From the NCBI GenBank assembly GCA_029449245.1, contig JANATF010000020.1, positions 310,001-374,000 of the forward strand: a stretch of DNA of 64,000 bases, in the 5' to 3' direction. Positions 46,315-55,927 of the stretch are shown here, piece after piece (positions within the stretch are counted from its first letter, which is position 1; each line of letters begins with the position of its first letter). The notes beneath the pieces were generated by a model. The model had not been told where the DNA came from and searched no databases. It was given only the letters and a program-made list of their open reading frames with translations. The position numbers and the translations under genes are program-made. Origin of the DNA: Mortierella alpina. Its lineage: Eukaryota > Mortierellomycota > Mortierellomycetes > Mortierellales > Mortierellaceae.

Positions 46315-49300
46315 GAAACCCCCTCCCTTTCTCCTCTGGACAAAGGGAGTGAGCCTCGCCCCCAGGCAAGTACTTGTTCTATTTCTGCAAATAAAATTGC
46401 TGCTGAACATCAGGCTTGCCGCACACCTGCGCTCGCTCCCTCACATGCAAATGAGAATAATACTCTGGATACTCACCCCGCCCCCAACCCCGCGCCCCCT
46501 GTTGCCAAACCTTGCCATGACCCATCTGTGGTGCTTAGATTGCCTGAGAAGATGGACCTGGACCCAGCCTCCTCAAACGCGTCTTCACCCGCGCTCTCCA
46601 AGAGCAAACAGAGACGTGTGCGCAAACGTGCCGTTCGGCTACAGTCCTTCAGTGTGACTGAGGCTGAGCGCACGCTGCTCACGTTCATTGGCTCCGTCAA
46701 TGGACACCCTGCACGCATCCTCATCGATGGCGGTGCAGAGGGAAACGTCATTAGTACCTCCTTTCAGAAACGACATTCACTTCCTCTCCATTCGCGCAAC
46801 CCCATTCCCATTGTTCTTCCTGACGGCTCCTCCTCCATCACTCAGCACACTGTCCCCATCACCCTCACTCGCAACAACTACGCTGACAATCTCGACCCCC
46901 TCCTTTATCCACTCAAATCTTACGACCTGATCCTCGGCAAACCATGGCTCACAACCACCAACCCCGACATCAACTGGCGCACCAACGACTTGCATTTCCA
47001 GCACCGTGGCTGCAATGTCATCTGGTCATGCAGAGGATTCGCCCCCTCTTCCATTACAGCTAAGTCTGGAGGCCGCCTCCTGAGCCACATGCACTTCAAC
47101 TCCCTCGCCTCCCAACCCGGCAACGAAGTGTTCCTGGCGTTAGTCAAGACCACTTCGGGCAACAACCCCTCCACTCCTCCCGTCCCTGACGAAGTGCTCC
47201 CCATACTCGACGAGTTTCGCGACGTCTTCCCCACCTCCCTCCCTGATGGTCTCCCACCAGACCGAGGCGATGCAATGAAAATCGAAACTGATCCCACCGC
47301 CGACCCCCCTGTCCGACCAGTCATTCGTCTCTCCATTGCGGAACTCGATGAGCTCAGGAAGCAGTTGGACGAATTGCTGAAAAAGAAGTTCATCAAACCT
47401 AGCACCTCGCCATACGGAGCACCTGTCCTTTTTGTCAAAAAGAAGGATGGATCGTTACGCATGTGTGTGGACTACCGCGGCCTGAACAGAATCACCCGAA
47501 AGAACCGCCATCCCCTCCCCCGCATTGACGAGCTCATCGACCGCTTTCGCGGCGCGCAGTTTTTTACCAAACTTGATCTCCTCTCTGGGTACCACCAACA
47601 GCGCGTTTACGACCCACACACACACAAAACCGCCTTTCGCTGTCGCTACGGTCACTTTGAGTTTAACGTTGTCCCTTTCGGGCTGACTAACGCTCCTGCC
47701 TCTTTTTCAAACATGATGTTTAACGTGTTCGACCCGATCCTCGACAAATGGGTGGTCATTTACCTCGATGACATTCTGATCTACTCGAAAACAAAGGAGG
47801 AACACCTGGACCACATCAGGAGTGCGCTGACCCTTCTGCGCAAACACGGACTCTACGTCAAACTGAGCAAGTGTTCGTTCATGCAGGAAGAGACGGAGTT
47901 TTTGGGACACGTAATCTCCAAGGACGGGATCCACACCAACGCTGGCCTCGTCCGCGCCATTCGCGAGTGGCCTCGACCTAGCAAGCAGAAGGATGTGCAA
48001 CAATTCATTGGCCTCGCTCAATTTTACCAACAGTATATTGATGGATTTGCTGACATCGCATTACCGTTGACTGGTCTCTTAGGTGAGGGCGTGCCATTCT
48101 CTTGGGACCCTGACAAGGAACACGCCTTCACCGCTCTCAAGGACGCCATCAGCAAAGCACCGGTACTCAGGATCTTTGACCCCGATCTAGCCACCACTGT
48201 TGAAGCTGATGCGTCTGGATTCGCTGTTGGAGCCGTGCTTTTCCAGACAGACGAAAATGGAGTCTCGAGACCAGTGGCGTTCACATCCAGGAAGATGAAT
48301 TCTGCAGAGAGGAACTATCCAACTCACGAACAGGAGCTGCTGGCTGTCGTTCACGCGCTAAAGACATGGCGTTATTATCTGGATGGATCACACTTCGTCG
48401 TGTACACGGATCACGCCACGCTTCGCCACTTTCCAACGCAACCCAAACTGACTCGCAGACAGGCACGTTGGATGGAGTTGCTACAGGAGTACGACTTTGA
48501 TTTCAAGTATAAGCGTGGCGCAGACAACATCGTACCAGACGCCCTCTCCAGACGACCTGACCACAAGGAACCAGACCCCGTCGCGCTACACTCGTTGGTT
48601 GTACAACTGGACCCAGGATTGAGGCAGCGCCTGATTGATAGTTACCCGGATGACCCTAAACTCGGTCCTATCTACGAAAGCTGCCTCCAGGGAAGTTGCC
48701 CCCAAAGATACTCACTCCACGAGAATCTTTTGTTTGTTGAACGACATGACACAAACCTTGTCTGCATTCCTCAGAAGTCTGACATTCGTCTCTCTCTCTT
48801 ACATGATGCTCATGACTCAGCAATAGCAGGTCATTTGGGATTCGACAAGACGTATGAGCAACTCAGACGAGCAGCGTACTGGCCAAGGATCGCACGGGAC
48901 ACGAGGACGTACGTGGAGACTTGCGAAAGTTGCCAACGCAACAAGCCCAGTCGTCAAAGACCAGCAGGACTTCTCCAGTCCCTTGATATACCGGATCAGC
49001 GCTGGGACACAGTGACCATGGACTTCATCGTTCAGCTGCCTAAGACGCCGCGAGGATTTGACGCCATCACAGTCTTTGTGGACAAGCTGTCAAAGCAAGT
49101 CCACTTCGTGGCCAGTAAGACGACCGACACTGCCCCTGACGTCGCTCGGATCTTCTTTGACAACATTTTTCGGCTGCATGGAATGCCCACCGCCATAGTC
49201 TCGGACCGCGACACCAAGTTCACCAGCCACTTCTGGAAAGAACTTCATCGCCTCATGGATGTCAAGCTCGCCATGTCAACTGCATTCCACCCACAGACGG

Positions 49301-50085
49301 ACGGCCAGACGGAAAGAACCAATCAGACGCTGGAGATCATGCTGAGGGCGTTCGTGGACCAACAACAGACGAACTGGGACCTACTCTTGACTGCTGCAGA
49401 GTTCGCTTATAACAACGCCACCAATGCCACCACAGGATTCTCCCCATTCTTTCTGAACGCCGGCTTCCATCCACGTGTACCAGCCGCGCTGCTCCTGCCC
49501 CCGAGCACACTCATCCCCACGGTAGAGACGTTCGTGACCAACCAGCACACTTCCTTGACCATCGCAAAGGAGGCCATAGCATTGGCACAGGAACGACAGG
49601 CCAAGAACGCGGACACACGACGCCGAGACCACACGTTCAAGGTTGGAGATCAGGTGTTACTGAACACGGACCATATCACAGTCGCCGCGGACCAAAACCA
49701 GCCCTCACGCAAATTGCAACCTCGTTTCATCGGACCCTATACGCTGTTGGAGCAACACTCGCCGGTCTCATTTCGTGTTGAGCTACCGCCGACCATGAAG
49801 ATTCACGATGTGTTCCACGTGGACCGCTTCCAAGAATATAAGCCTTCACCAGAAGCCCTTGGACCACGAGCACCCGCCAGGCCTCCACCAGAAATCATTG
49901 ACGGCGAAGAGGAGTACGAGGCTGAAGGCATCCTTGAGTACAGACGCTACCGCCGTCAACACCAGTTCCTCATCCTTTGGAAGGGTTACCCTCGCAGCTC
50001 CGCCACCTGGGAACCACTCGGCAACCTCTCTCATTGCCTCGAGTTGGTTGAAGAATTTAAAACAGCACATGGGATCCATTTTTAA
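46276..50085 (+). CDS. pol: C3 Pol (protease, RT, RNase H, integrase, chromodomain)
   Basis: About 1269 codons in the -1 frame relative to gag, with no ATG near its start; the frame is open from 46243, overlapping gag by 55 nt. Domains: protease with DGGA in place of the usual DSGA (LIDGGAEGNVI), reverse transcriptase (FVKKKDGSLRMCVDYRG, YLDDILIYS), RNase H (VEADASGFAVG, TDHATLRHF), integrase (zinc finger ending CESCQRNK, catalytic Asp in TMDFIVQLP and VSDRDTKF, Glu in TERTNQTLEI), and a C-terminal chromodomain (ILEYRRYRRQHQFLILWKGYP). It copies the RNA and inserts the DNA; the chromodomain probably directs it to particular chromatin. Frame intact, so it may be active. Confidence 0.95.
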   Translation, partial: RPQRSGLVQDLIAETPSLSPLDKGSEPRPQASTCSISANKIAAEHQACRTPALAPSHANENNTLDTHPAPNPAPPVAKPCHDPSVVLRLPEKMDLDPASSNASSPALSKSKQRRVRKRAVRLQSFSVTEAERTLLTFIGSVNGHPARILIDGGAEGNVISTSFQKRHSLPLHSRNPIPIVLPDGSSSITQHTVPITLTRNNYADNLDPLLYPLKSYDLILGKPWLTTTNPDINWRTNDLHFQHRGCNVIWSCRGFAPSSITAKSGGRLLSHMHFNSLASQPGNEVFLALVKTTSGNNPSTPPVPDEVLPILDEFRDVFPTSLPDGLPPDRGDAMKIETDPTADPPVRPVIRLSIAELDELRKQLDELLKKKFIKPSTSPYGAPVLFVKKKDGSLRMCVDYRGLNRITRKNRHPLPRIDELIDRFRGAQFFTKLDLLSGYHQQRVYDPHTHKTAFRCRYGHFEFNVVPFGLTNAPASFSNMMFNVFDPILDKWVVIYLDDILIYSKTKEEHLDHIRSALTLLRKHGLYVKLSKCSFMQEETEFLGHVISKDGIHTNAGLVRAIREWPRPSKQKDVQQFIGLAQFYQQYIDGFADIALPLTGLLGEGVPFSWDPDKEHAFTALKDAISKAPVLRIFDPDLATTVEADASGFAVGAVLFQTDENGVSRPVAFTSRKMNSAERNYPTHEQELLAVVHALKTWRYYLDGSHFVVYTDHATLRHFPTQPKLTRRQARWMELLQEYDFDFKYKRGADNIVPDALSRRPDHKEPDPVALHSLVVQLDPGLRQRLIDSYPDDPKLGPIYESCLQGSCPQRYSLHENLLFVERHDTNLVCIPQKSDIRLSLLHDAHDSAIAGHLGFDKTYEQLRRAAYWPRIARDTRTYVETCESCQRNKPSRQRPAGLLQSLDIPDQRWDTVTMDFIVQLPKTPRGFDAITVFVDKLSKQVHFVASKTTDTAPDVARIFFDNIFRLHGMPTAIVSDRDTKFTSHFWKELHRLMDVKLAMSTAFHPQTDGQTERTNQTLEIMLRAFVDQQQTNWDLLLTAAEFAYNNATNATTGFSPFFLNAGFHPRVPAALLLPPSTLIPTVETFVTNQHTSLTIAKEAIALAQERQAKNADTRRRDHTFKVGDQVLLNTDHITVAADQNQPSRKLQPRFIGPYTLLEQHSPVSFRVELPPTMKIHDVFHVDRFQEYKPSPEALGPRAPARPPPEIIDGEEEYEAEGILEYRRYRRQHQFLILWKGYPRSSATWEPLGNLSHCLELVEEFKTAHGIHF

Positions 50086-50095
50086 AAGGGGAAGG

Positions 50096-50195
50096 TGTAA
50101 CAGTAGTGTCCAGTCACAACGACTATATAGAGTAGAGTAGTACGATACCTGTAAATACATTCCTTTTCCACCTACTTGACCTGACCCCTACTACA
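50096..50195 (+). repeat. C3 3' LTR
   Basis: Same as the 5' LTR as read. The next base starts coding-like integrase sequence of element F. Confidence 0.95.
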
Positions 50196-51111
50196 CCATC
50201 GCTTGTCTACTCCATACCACCCACGTGGCAACGGTGTTGCGGAGAGACATATCAAGTCGATGAAAGACATTCTTCGTAAGAACATCGAAGGCAGAGTTCC
50301 AGAGTGGGATGTGCACTTACCCATGGTCCAATTGCAGATGAACACGAAGATTGTATCCCTAACAAACTCCACGCCTTTCTCCCTGTTCTACGGGAGGGCG
50401 TTCTCCGGCATATCAAATTTCTCTGCTGCGAAGAGTCGCCTAATGTCAGATGAAGAACTTGAGAAAAGATTAGTATATCTTACTCAATTGGTATTCCCTG
50501 CGCTATCCTCTCTTAGTAAGGATAATCAGCAAAAAATGATTGACAAGTTCAACAACTCACATACTATCCGTGAGATCCAGCCTGGCGCATTTGTCATGGC
50601 TCGGGATCCTGTTGCTGTTGGTTCCATGTCTCCTTCAAAGGACGGTCCATTTAAAGTAACAAGGAGAACGACCCATGGTGCCTACGAGTTGCAGGATTTA
50701 ACGGGTGAAGTATTGCCTCGTCACTATGCTCCTGAGCAGTTGGAAGTGGTCACTCAAGATCTGGACGCACAGTCAGATGAGAGTTATGAAGTCCAGTCTA
50801 TCGTTGACCATAAGGTCGAAGACGGCGCTGTCCTTTATAAAGTCCACTGGAAGGGTTACTCGGATGATGAAGACTCCTTTCTCCCTCATTCCCAATTCGA
50901 CTCGGACAGGTTGATTCACCAGTACTGGAAGCGGATCAATCAGACGAATCCTCATTTGGTCGCGAAGAAGCAATGAAAGTTGTTGAAGACACAAAAGGAA
51001 GAGTTGAAGGCGTTCCTGACCAACAATAAGACTGCTGCAGCTAAAAGCGCGTTGTCGAGAGTTGTTGGTAGAGCTGGTGTTACGAAAAAAGGTCGTAAGA
51101 CAAGGTCGTAA
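50196..51111 (+). pseudogene. Element F: 3' end of a chromovirus pol (integrase C-terminus and chromodomain)
   Basis: Directly after the C3 LTR the sequence reads on as STPYHPRGNGVAERHIKSM (the integrase block with the catalytic Glu), then the integrase C-terminal region and a chromodomain (YEVQSIVDHKVEDGAVLYKVHWKGY). An in-frame TGA at 50974 is followed in the same frame by 44 more coding-like residues (KLLKTQKEELKAFLTNN...) to TAA at 51109, so TGA is probably a nonsense mutation. The RT half of F is absent; C3 replaces it. Confidence 0.85.
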
Positions 51112-51869
51112 TGCTGCGGAAGGACGTGCAATCATTTATTGTCTAGTCGAAAACTATGACGCGTAGTAGTGAGAAAGAACCGGAGTGGTGATGAGGAAGA
51201 AAACGTCGAGTAGATGAGCAAAAAAGAAAAAAGATGATGTTGATTTTTTTTTTTTTGGTGGCTGGCATTCAGTGCTCATTGCTAATCTGCTTTTGACTTT
51301 TTGGCGCAAAAAATCCCTTTTTGCGGGGGAGAGTGGGTCGCACTCGCAATGCACTCACTTACATAACACGGACCCTTGTGTTCCACGCGCGCTCTATTTT
51401 TATACTGAGTTTTTACAGTTGCTGTTTCTCAGAGTTGCTAACACGCGATGCACTGATCATGCATCTGCGTTACAGTCTATGTCAATGGTCTTTTCTCGCA
51501 TTGCGTTTTGCCATTTCGACTTTGCACACACAAGTGCCAACCATCCGTATCTTTGGTTGTATTTTTATGACAGCTGTCGCTCTGCAGACGCATACTCTGT
51601 CACTGGGTTTCTATTTTTTATCCCATCATATGTAATATACACGATAGGTTTCTCGTTTTTCCCTATCTCTATCTATGTCGAAGGCTTTCCCGATCTTCAC
51701 GGTTTTCCTTCTTCTACTGAATCCATAGTGAGCTGTACACTCATGTGGATCCAGTACTTCTGAGGTTTAAATCCCTCTACCCAAGGTTAAAGGTCTATTT
51801 TTTACCGAATTTTCGGGTTTTTTCCTTTGATCCAGACCACTAAAGAGCGCCTAGCTAACGTTCTTGGTC
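51112..51869 (+). other. 3' untranslated part of element F
   Basis: No gene. It continues beyond element D (TSD TGGTC) at 57147-57195, ending at the polypurine tract GGAGGGGGAGTC before the F LTR. T-runs near 51245-51256 and general AT-richness only. Confidence 0.5.
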
Positions 51870-52021
51870 TGCAACAATAGGTAAAGTGAAGAAGGGGATC
51901 GTTTATTGGCTGTCGAGCCAGGGCTCGACGGGTGTCTCTATTTATGTGCCTAGGACTAGATCTAGAAACTTCTAGTACTGGGCGCAGCCAAGGTGACGCA
52001 AGGTCACTGCAATCCATTGCA
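51870..52021 (-). repeat. D 3' LTR (152 bp)
   Basis: Minus-strand TGCAATGG...TTGTTGCA; identical as read to 56995-57146. Confidence 0.95.
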
Positions 52022-52042
52022 TCCTCCCCGTCCTAAAAAAAA

Positions 52043-55000
52043 TCATGTCCTCGTCTTCCGTGAGGCCTCGAAGTCGGCGAGAGCATCTTTGGCGTTTGTT
52101 AGGGATGACTTTGGCTCCCAAGTCGCACTTTCTAATGGGTAACCTTTCCAGAGGACGAGCCACTTCGGTTTTTTGTTGAAGACAGCGTAGTCGAGTATGC
52201 GCTCTACCTCGAACTCTTCCTCGCCTTCGATGATATCCGGGGGTGGCGGTGGTGGCGATCGTTCGCCAAATTCCTTTGGTGATGGCGTGTGGGGTCGTAA
52301 CCGGTCGGCGTTGAACACAGGGTGCTGCTTCATTGCCGGTGGTAGGTCCAGCTCGAAGGCGTTGTCGTTGACCTGAGCAATGATCTTGTAAGGGCCAATA
52401 AATTTAGGTTCCAACTTCTTGGAGGGGTGCTGCTTGTGAGCTGCAACTGATATATGCTCGGTGCTGAGGAGGACCATGTCACCGACTGCGAAAGGCACTG
52501 GCCGTCGTTTCTGGTCAGCATAGTGCTTCTGGCGGTTCTGTGCCGCGATGATCGCGTCCTTGGCCTGAGAGAGGGCTGATGCTTGGGCTGTCAGGAACTC
52601 GGACACTGCGGGGACGTTGGTGGCTGGTGGCTTGAGAAGAGACGACGGTACCAGGGGATGGTGGCCGTAGTTGAGGAAGAATGGGGAAAATCCAGTTGAG
52701 GGGTTGACAGAGTTATTGTATGCGAACTCCATCATTGGTAACCAGAGATCCCAGTCCTTCTGGTGGTACGAGATATAGGCGCGGAGCATCTCCTCCAGGG
52801 TCCGATTTGCTCTCTCTGTCTGGCCGTCCGACTGCGGATGAAAAGCAGTGGAAAAGTTGAGTTTGGTACCCATCAACTTTGTCAAGGCTGTCCAAAATTT
52901 ACCGGTGAAGCGCGAGTCTCGATCTGACACAATGGCCCGGGGCATGCCGTGCAAGCGGAAGATCTGGTCGAAGAAAAGTCGTGCGACATCCGTGGCCGAG
53001 TCCGTGGTGTGGCTGGCACAAAAGTGCACTTGTTTCGAGAGCTTGTCGACAAACACAGTGATTGCATCGAAGTTGCGGGCCGTCTTGGGGAGCTGAACGA
53101 TAAAATCCATTGAGACAGTGTCCCATCGCTGGCTAGGGATTGCCAGAGGGGTGAAAAGACCTGCCGGGTGTCGCGTGGAGGGTTTGTTGCGTTGGCATTG
53201 CTCACACGATGCAATATAGGCCTTGGTATCCCGTGCCATCCGGGGCCAGAAGAATGTGCGGCGCAGGTTGTCGTATGTTTTCTCAAATCCGAGGTGGCCG
53301 GCCAGTGGGGAATCATGCGCATCGTGTAAGATTGTAGAGCGCAAATCAGTATCTTTGGGGATACATAATCGCTGCTGCCCATCGACATTGATCCACAGCA
53401 AGTCATCTGCGACGAAATAGCGATCGGAGTGACTTGCCTGCTGTTGACGGCAATTTTCGTGGAGCGGGCCTAGGATGGGGTCCTTAGGGTAGCCTTCCAC
53501 CAGGCATTGCCGTACGCCTGGGTCGAGATTGATGTCGAGTGAGTGTATTTGGCACGGCTCCGGGACTGGTTCCTTGTGGTCGGGGCGGCGAGAGAGCGCA
53601 TCGGGGACAATGTTATCCTTGCCGGGCTTGTACTTGAAAGTGAAATCGTACTCTTGGAGCAGTTCCATCCATCTTGCTTGACGCCGTGTGAGATTAGGCT
53701 GTGTTGGAAAATGCTGCAGGGTCGCGTGATCGGTATAAACAATGAAGTGCGAGCCGTCCAGATAGTATCTCCAAGTCCTTAAGGCATGTACGACGGCCAA
53801 GAGCTCCTGCTCGTGTGTTGGGTAATTCCGCTCTGCTTGGCTCAACTTTCTCGAAGTGAAGGCAACCGGCCGGGACACACCATTATGGTCGGTCTGGAAC
53901 AGGACAGCGCCAATGGCAAATCCGGAGGCGTCTGTTTCGACACCGGTGGTGAGGGCTGGATCGAAGATGCGGAGTACCGGTGCCGAGGTCACGGCTTTCT
54001 TAAGATCCTCGAAAGCCTTTTGCTGCGGTGTGTCCCATGTGAACGGTGTTGTTGAGCCTAGCAGAGCAGTCAGAGGAAGAGCTATATCAGCGTAGTGATC
54101 GACGTATTGGTGGTAAAATTGTGTTAACCCGAGAAATTGCATGACCTCGTGTCGGCTCGTAGGGGCTGGCCATTCTCGGATGGCTTTGACGAGTCCTGCA
54201 TTGGTCTTGAGTCCGTCCTTGGAGATAACGTGGCCGAGGAACTCTGTCTCTTCTTGCATAAACGAGCATTTAGAAAGTTTAGCGAAGAGGCCCGCTTTGC
54301 GTAGGAGGGATAGTACCGCGCGTAGGTCCTTGAGGTGTTGTTCATCATCGTCGGAGTAAATTAAAATATCGTCCAAGTAGATCACCACGCATCTGTCCAG
54401 GACTGGTTCCAATGCCTGCCTCATCATGGCCGAGAATGCCGCAGGGGCATTAGTCAGGCCGAATGGGACGACATTGAATTCGTAGTGACCGTATCGCGTC
54501 CGAAATGCTGTTTTGTGTCGATCTTCAGGGTGGATGGCCATTTGATGATATCCCGAGATTAAATCCAAACGCGAAAAGCAGCGTGCTGTCCTGAATCGGT
54601 CGATCAGCTCGTCAATCCTTGGTAGCGGGTGTCGGTTCTTCTTCGTGATTTTGTTGAGACCTCTGTAATCGACGCACATCCGGAGGCTGCCGTCCTTCTT
54701 TTTCACAAATAGTACTGGCGCACCGTAAGGCGACGTGCTTGGAGATATGAATCCTTTGCGTAGGAGTGTCTGTAGCTGTTTCCGAAGTTCGTCGAGTTCC
54801 GCAATGGAGAGGCGTATAACCGGGCGCACAGGTGGGTCAGCTGAGGGGTCCGTTTCAATGCGCATGCTCATGCCTCGATCCGGTGGTGGGCCGTCTGGTA
54901 GTTCGGGTGGGAAGACATCGGGGAACTCGACTTTGACAAGTTGGCGCACTTCCTCGGTCATGTCTGGCTCCTCTGTCTTCGGAGGAGGGGTGGGCAGTTT

Positions 55001-55921
55001 GACCTGAGCTAAGAACACCGAAGCGTCAGGGTCGGAGGCGATAGAGACGAAGTGCAATGCCGAGACGTTGATGCTGTTGGTACTGGCTGATGAGGCAAAC
55101 CCGGTGCAGGACCAGAAGACAGGTGCACCACTGTGCTCAAAGTGTAGGTCGTTTGTCCGCCAGTTGACGTTCGGGTTCACCTGAGTCAGCCACGGCTTTC
55201 CCAGGATGAGGTCGTACTTGGGCATGGGGTACACAATGGCGTTCAGCGAGTCCTTGTAGGCGTCCCGTTCCAGTGTGATGGCAGCTACGTTATGGGCCAA
55301 AGAGGCTGAACCGTTAGGCAATACAACCGGAATGGGCACGCTCTCCTGCAAAGCAATGGCATTCGCCGAGCAAAACTTGGAGCTGATTACGTTCCCTTCG
55401 GCACCGCCGTCAATGAGGATCTTGGCTGGGCGGCCATTGACAGCACCGATGAAAGTGAGCAAGCGGCGCGAGTTCTGGAAGGCGGTGGCGTAGGAGCATA
55501 GTCGAACGGTGCGTTGGCGACGGCGACGGGCGCGTTTGAGGGCAGAGGAGGTGAGGGGCGTGGGGTCCGAGGGTGTCAATGGGGGGTCGAGGGTGGGGGC
55601 AGGGTCATGGTGGGTGGTGGATGTGCATGTGGGAAGGGGATGGGGAAGTTGTGTGGAATGAGGTTGGTTGAATGAGGAGTCGGATGGAGTTGTTGGTGAT
55701 GATGTCAGAGGGGGAGTGACGAATGGGGTTGGGGATGATGATGTCAGAGGAGTGGTGGGGTCATGTGCAGCGAGCGAGGCGATGGAGGATGGAGTAGAGA
55801 CAACTTTATTTTGTTGAGGAACTACAGGTGTCTCGCGTGGGGATCCTCGCGCACTGTCCAGGCAACGTGGGCAGGGTGGTGCCTGGGCGAGTCTGGCCTG
55901 GATCAAGCCTCGCCCTGGTCG
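52043..55921 (-). CDS. pol: D Pol (protease, RT, RNase H, integrase, chromodomain)
   Basis: About 1292 codons in the -1 frame from the slip site. An open Pro/Thr/Ser-rich linker precedes protease (LIDGGAEGNVI), RT (FVKKKDGSLRMCVDYRG, YLDDILIYS), RNase H (VETDASGFAIG, TDHATLQHF), integrase (CEQCQRNK, VSDRDSRF, TERANRTLEE) and a chromodomain (VERILDYAVFNKKPKWLVLWKGYP). Like C it has DGGA rather than DSGA in the protease. Similar to C Pol throughout but a distinct family. Frame intact. Confidence 0.95.
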   Translation of the reverse strand, partial: RPGRGLIQARLAQAPPCPRCLDSARGSPRETPVVPQQNKVVSTPSSIASLAAHDPTTPLTSSSPTPFVTPPLTSSPTTPSDSSFNQPHSTQLPHPLPTCTSTTHHDPAPTLDPPLTPSDPTPLTSSALKRARRRRQRTVRLCSYATAFQNSRRLLTFIGAVNGRPAKILIDGGAEGNVISSKFCSANAIALQESVPIPVVLPNGSASLAHNVAAITLERDAYKDSLNAIVYPMPKYDLILGKPWLTQVNPNVNWRTNDLHFEHSGAPVFWSCTGFASSASTNSINVSALHFVSIASDPDASVFLAQVKLPTPPPKTEEPDMTEEVRQLVKVEFPDVFPPELPDGPPPDRGMSMRIETDPSADPPVRPVIRLSIAELDELRKQLQTLLRKGFISPSTSPYGAPVLFVKKKDGSLRMCVDYRGLNKITKKNRHPLPRIDELIDRFRTARCFSRLDLISGYHQMAIHPEDRHKTAFRTRYGHYEFNVVPFGLTNAPAAFSAMMRQALEPVLDRCVVIYLDDILIYSDDDEQHLKDLRAVLSLLRKAGLFAKLSKCSFMQEETEFLGHVISKDGLKTNAGLVKAIREWPAPTSRHEVMQFLGLTQFYHQYVDHYADIALPLTALLGSTTPFTWDTPQQKAFEDLKKAVTSAPVLRIFDPALTTGVETDASGFAIGAVLFQTDHNGVSRPVAFTSRKLSQAERNYPTHEQELLAVVHALRTWRYYLDGSHFIVYTDHATLQHFPTQPNLTRRQARWMELLQEYDFTFKYKPGKDNIVPDALSRRPDHKEPVPEPCQIHSLDINLDPGVRQCLVEGYPKDPILGPLHENCRQQQASHSDRYFVADDLLWINVDGQQRLCIPKDTDLRSTILHDAHDSPLAGHLGFEKTYDNLRRTFFWPRMARDTKAYIASCEQCQRNKPSTRHPAGLFTPLAIPSQRWDTVSMDFIVQLPKTARNFDAITVFVDKLSKQVHFCASHTTDSATDVARLFFDQIFRLHGMPRAIVSDRDSRFTGKFWTALTKLMGTKLNFSTAFHPQSDGQTERANRTLEEMLRAYISYHQKDWDLWLPMMEFAYNNSVNPSTGFSPFFLNYGHHPLVPSSLLKPPATNVPAVSEFLTAQASALSQAKDAIIAAQNRQKHYADQKRRPVPFAVGDMVLLSTEHISVAAHKQHPSKKLEPKFIGPYKIIAQVNDNAFELDLPPAMKQHPVFNADRLRPHTPSPKEFGERSPPPPPPDIIEGEEEFEVERILDYAVFNKKPKWLVLWKGYPLESATWEPKSSLTNAKDALADFEASRKTRT

Positions 55922-55927
55922 TTTCCC
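55885..55927 (-). promoter_or_regulatory. D -1 ribosomal frameshift signal
   Basis: On the minus strand: GGGAAAC (55927-55921) in phase tcG GGA AAC, 5-nt spacer GACCA, then a perfect 7-bp stem GGGCGAG (55915-55909) with CTCGCCC (55891-55885); the 17-nt loop contains the gag stop TGA. Confidence 0.87.

Larger units (their letters stand above)
44935..50195 (+). mobile_element. Ty3/Gypsy chromovirus family C, copy C3 (full length)
   Basis: 5.26 kb with two LTRs of 100 bp that read as identical (44935-45034 and 50096-50195), primer site TGGTAGCAAAG at 45035-45045, gag, pol and a polypurine tract AAAAGGGGAAGG before the 3' LTR. Both reading frames are intact. The flanking 5-mers differ (TAAAT left, CCATC right), so its two ends come from different loci. 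Confidence 0.95.

Noticed and set aside
51272-51763. 163-aa ORF in the element F 3' region
   Set aside because: No domain; hydrophobic AT-rich translation in an untranslated part of a decayed element.
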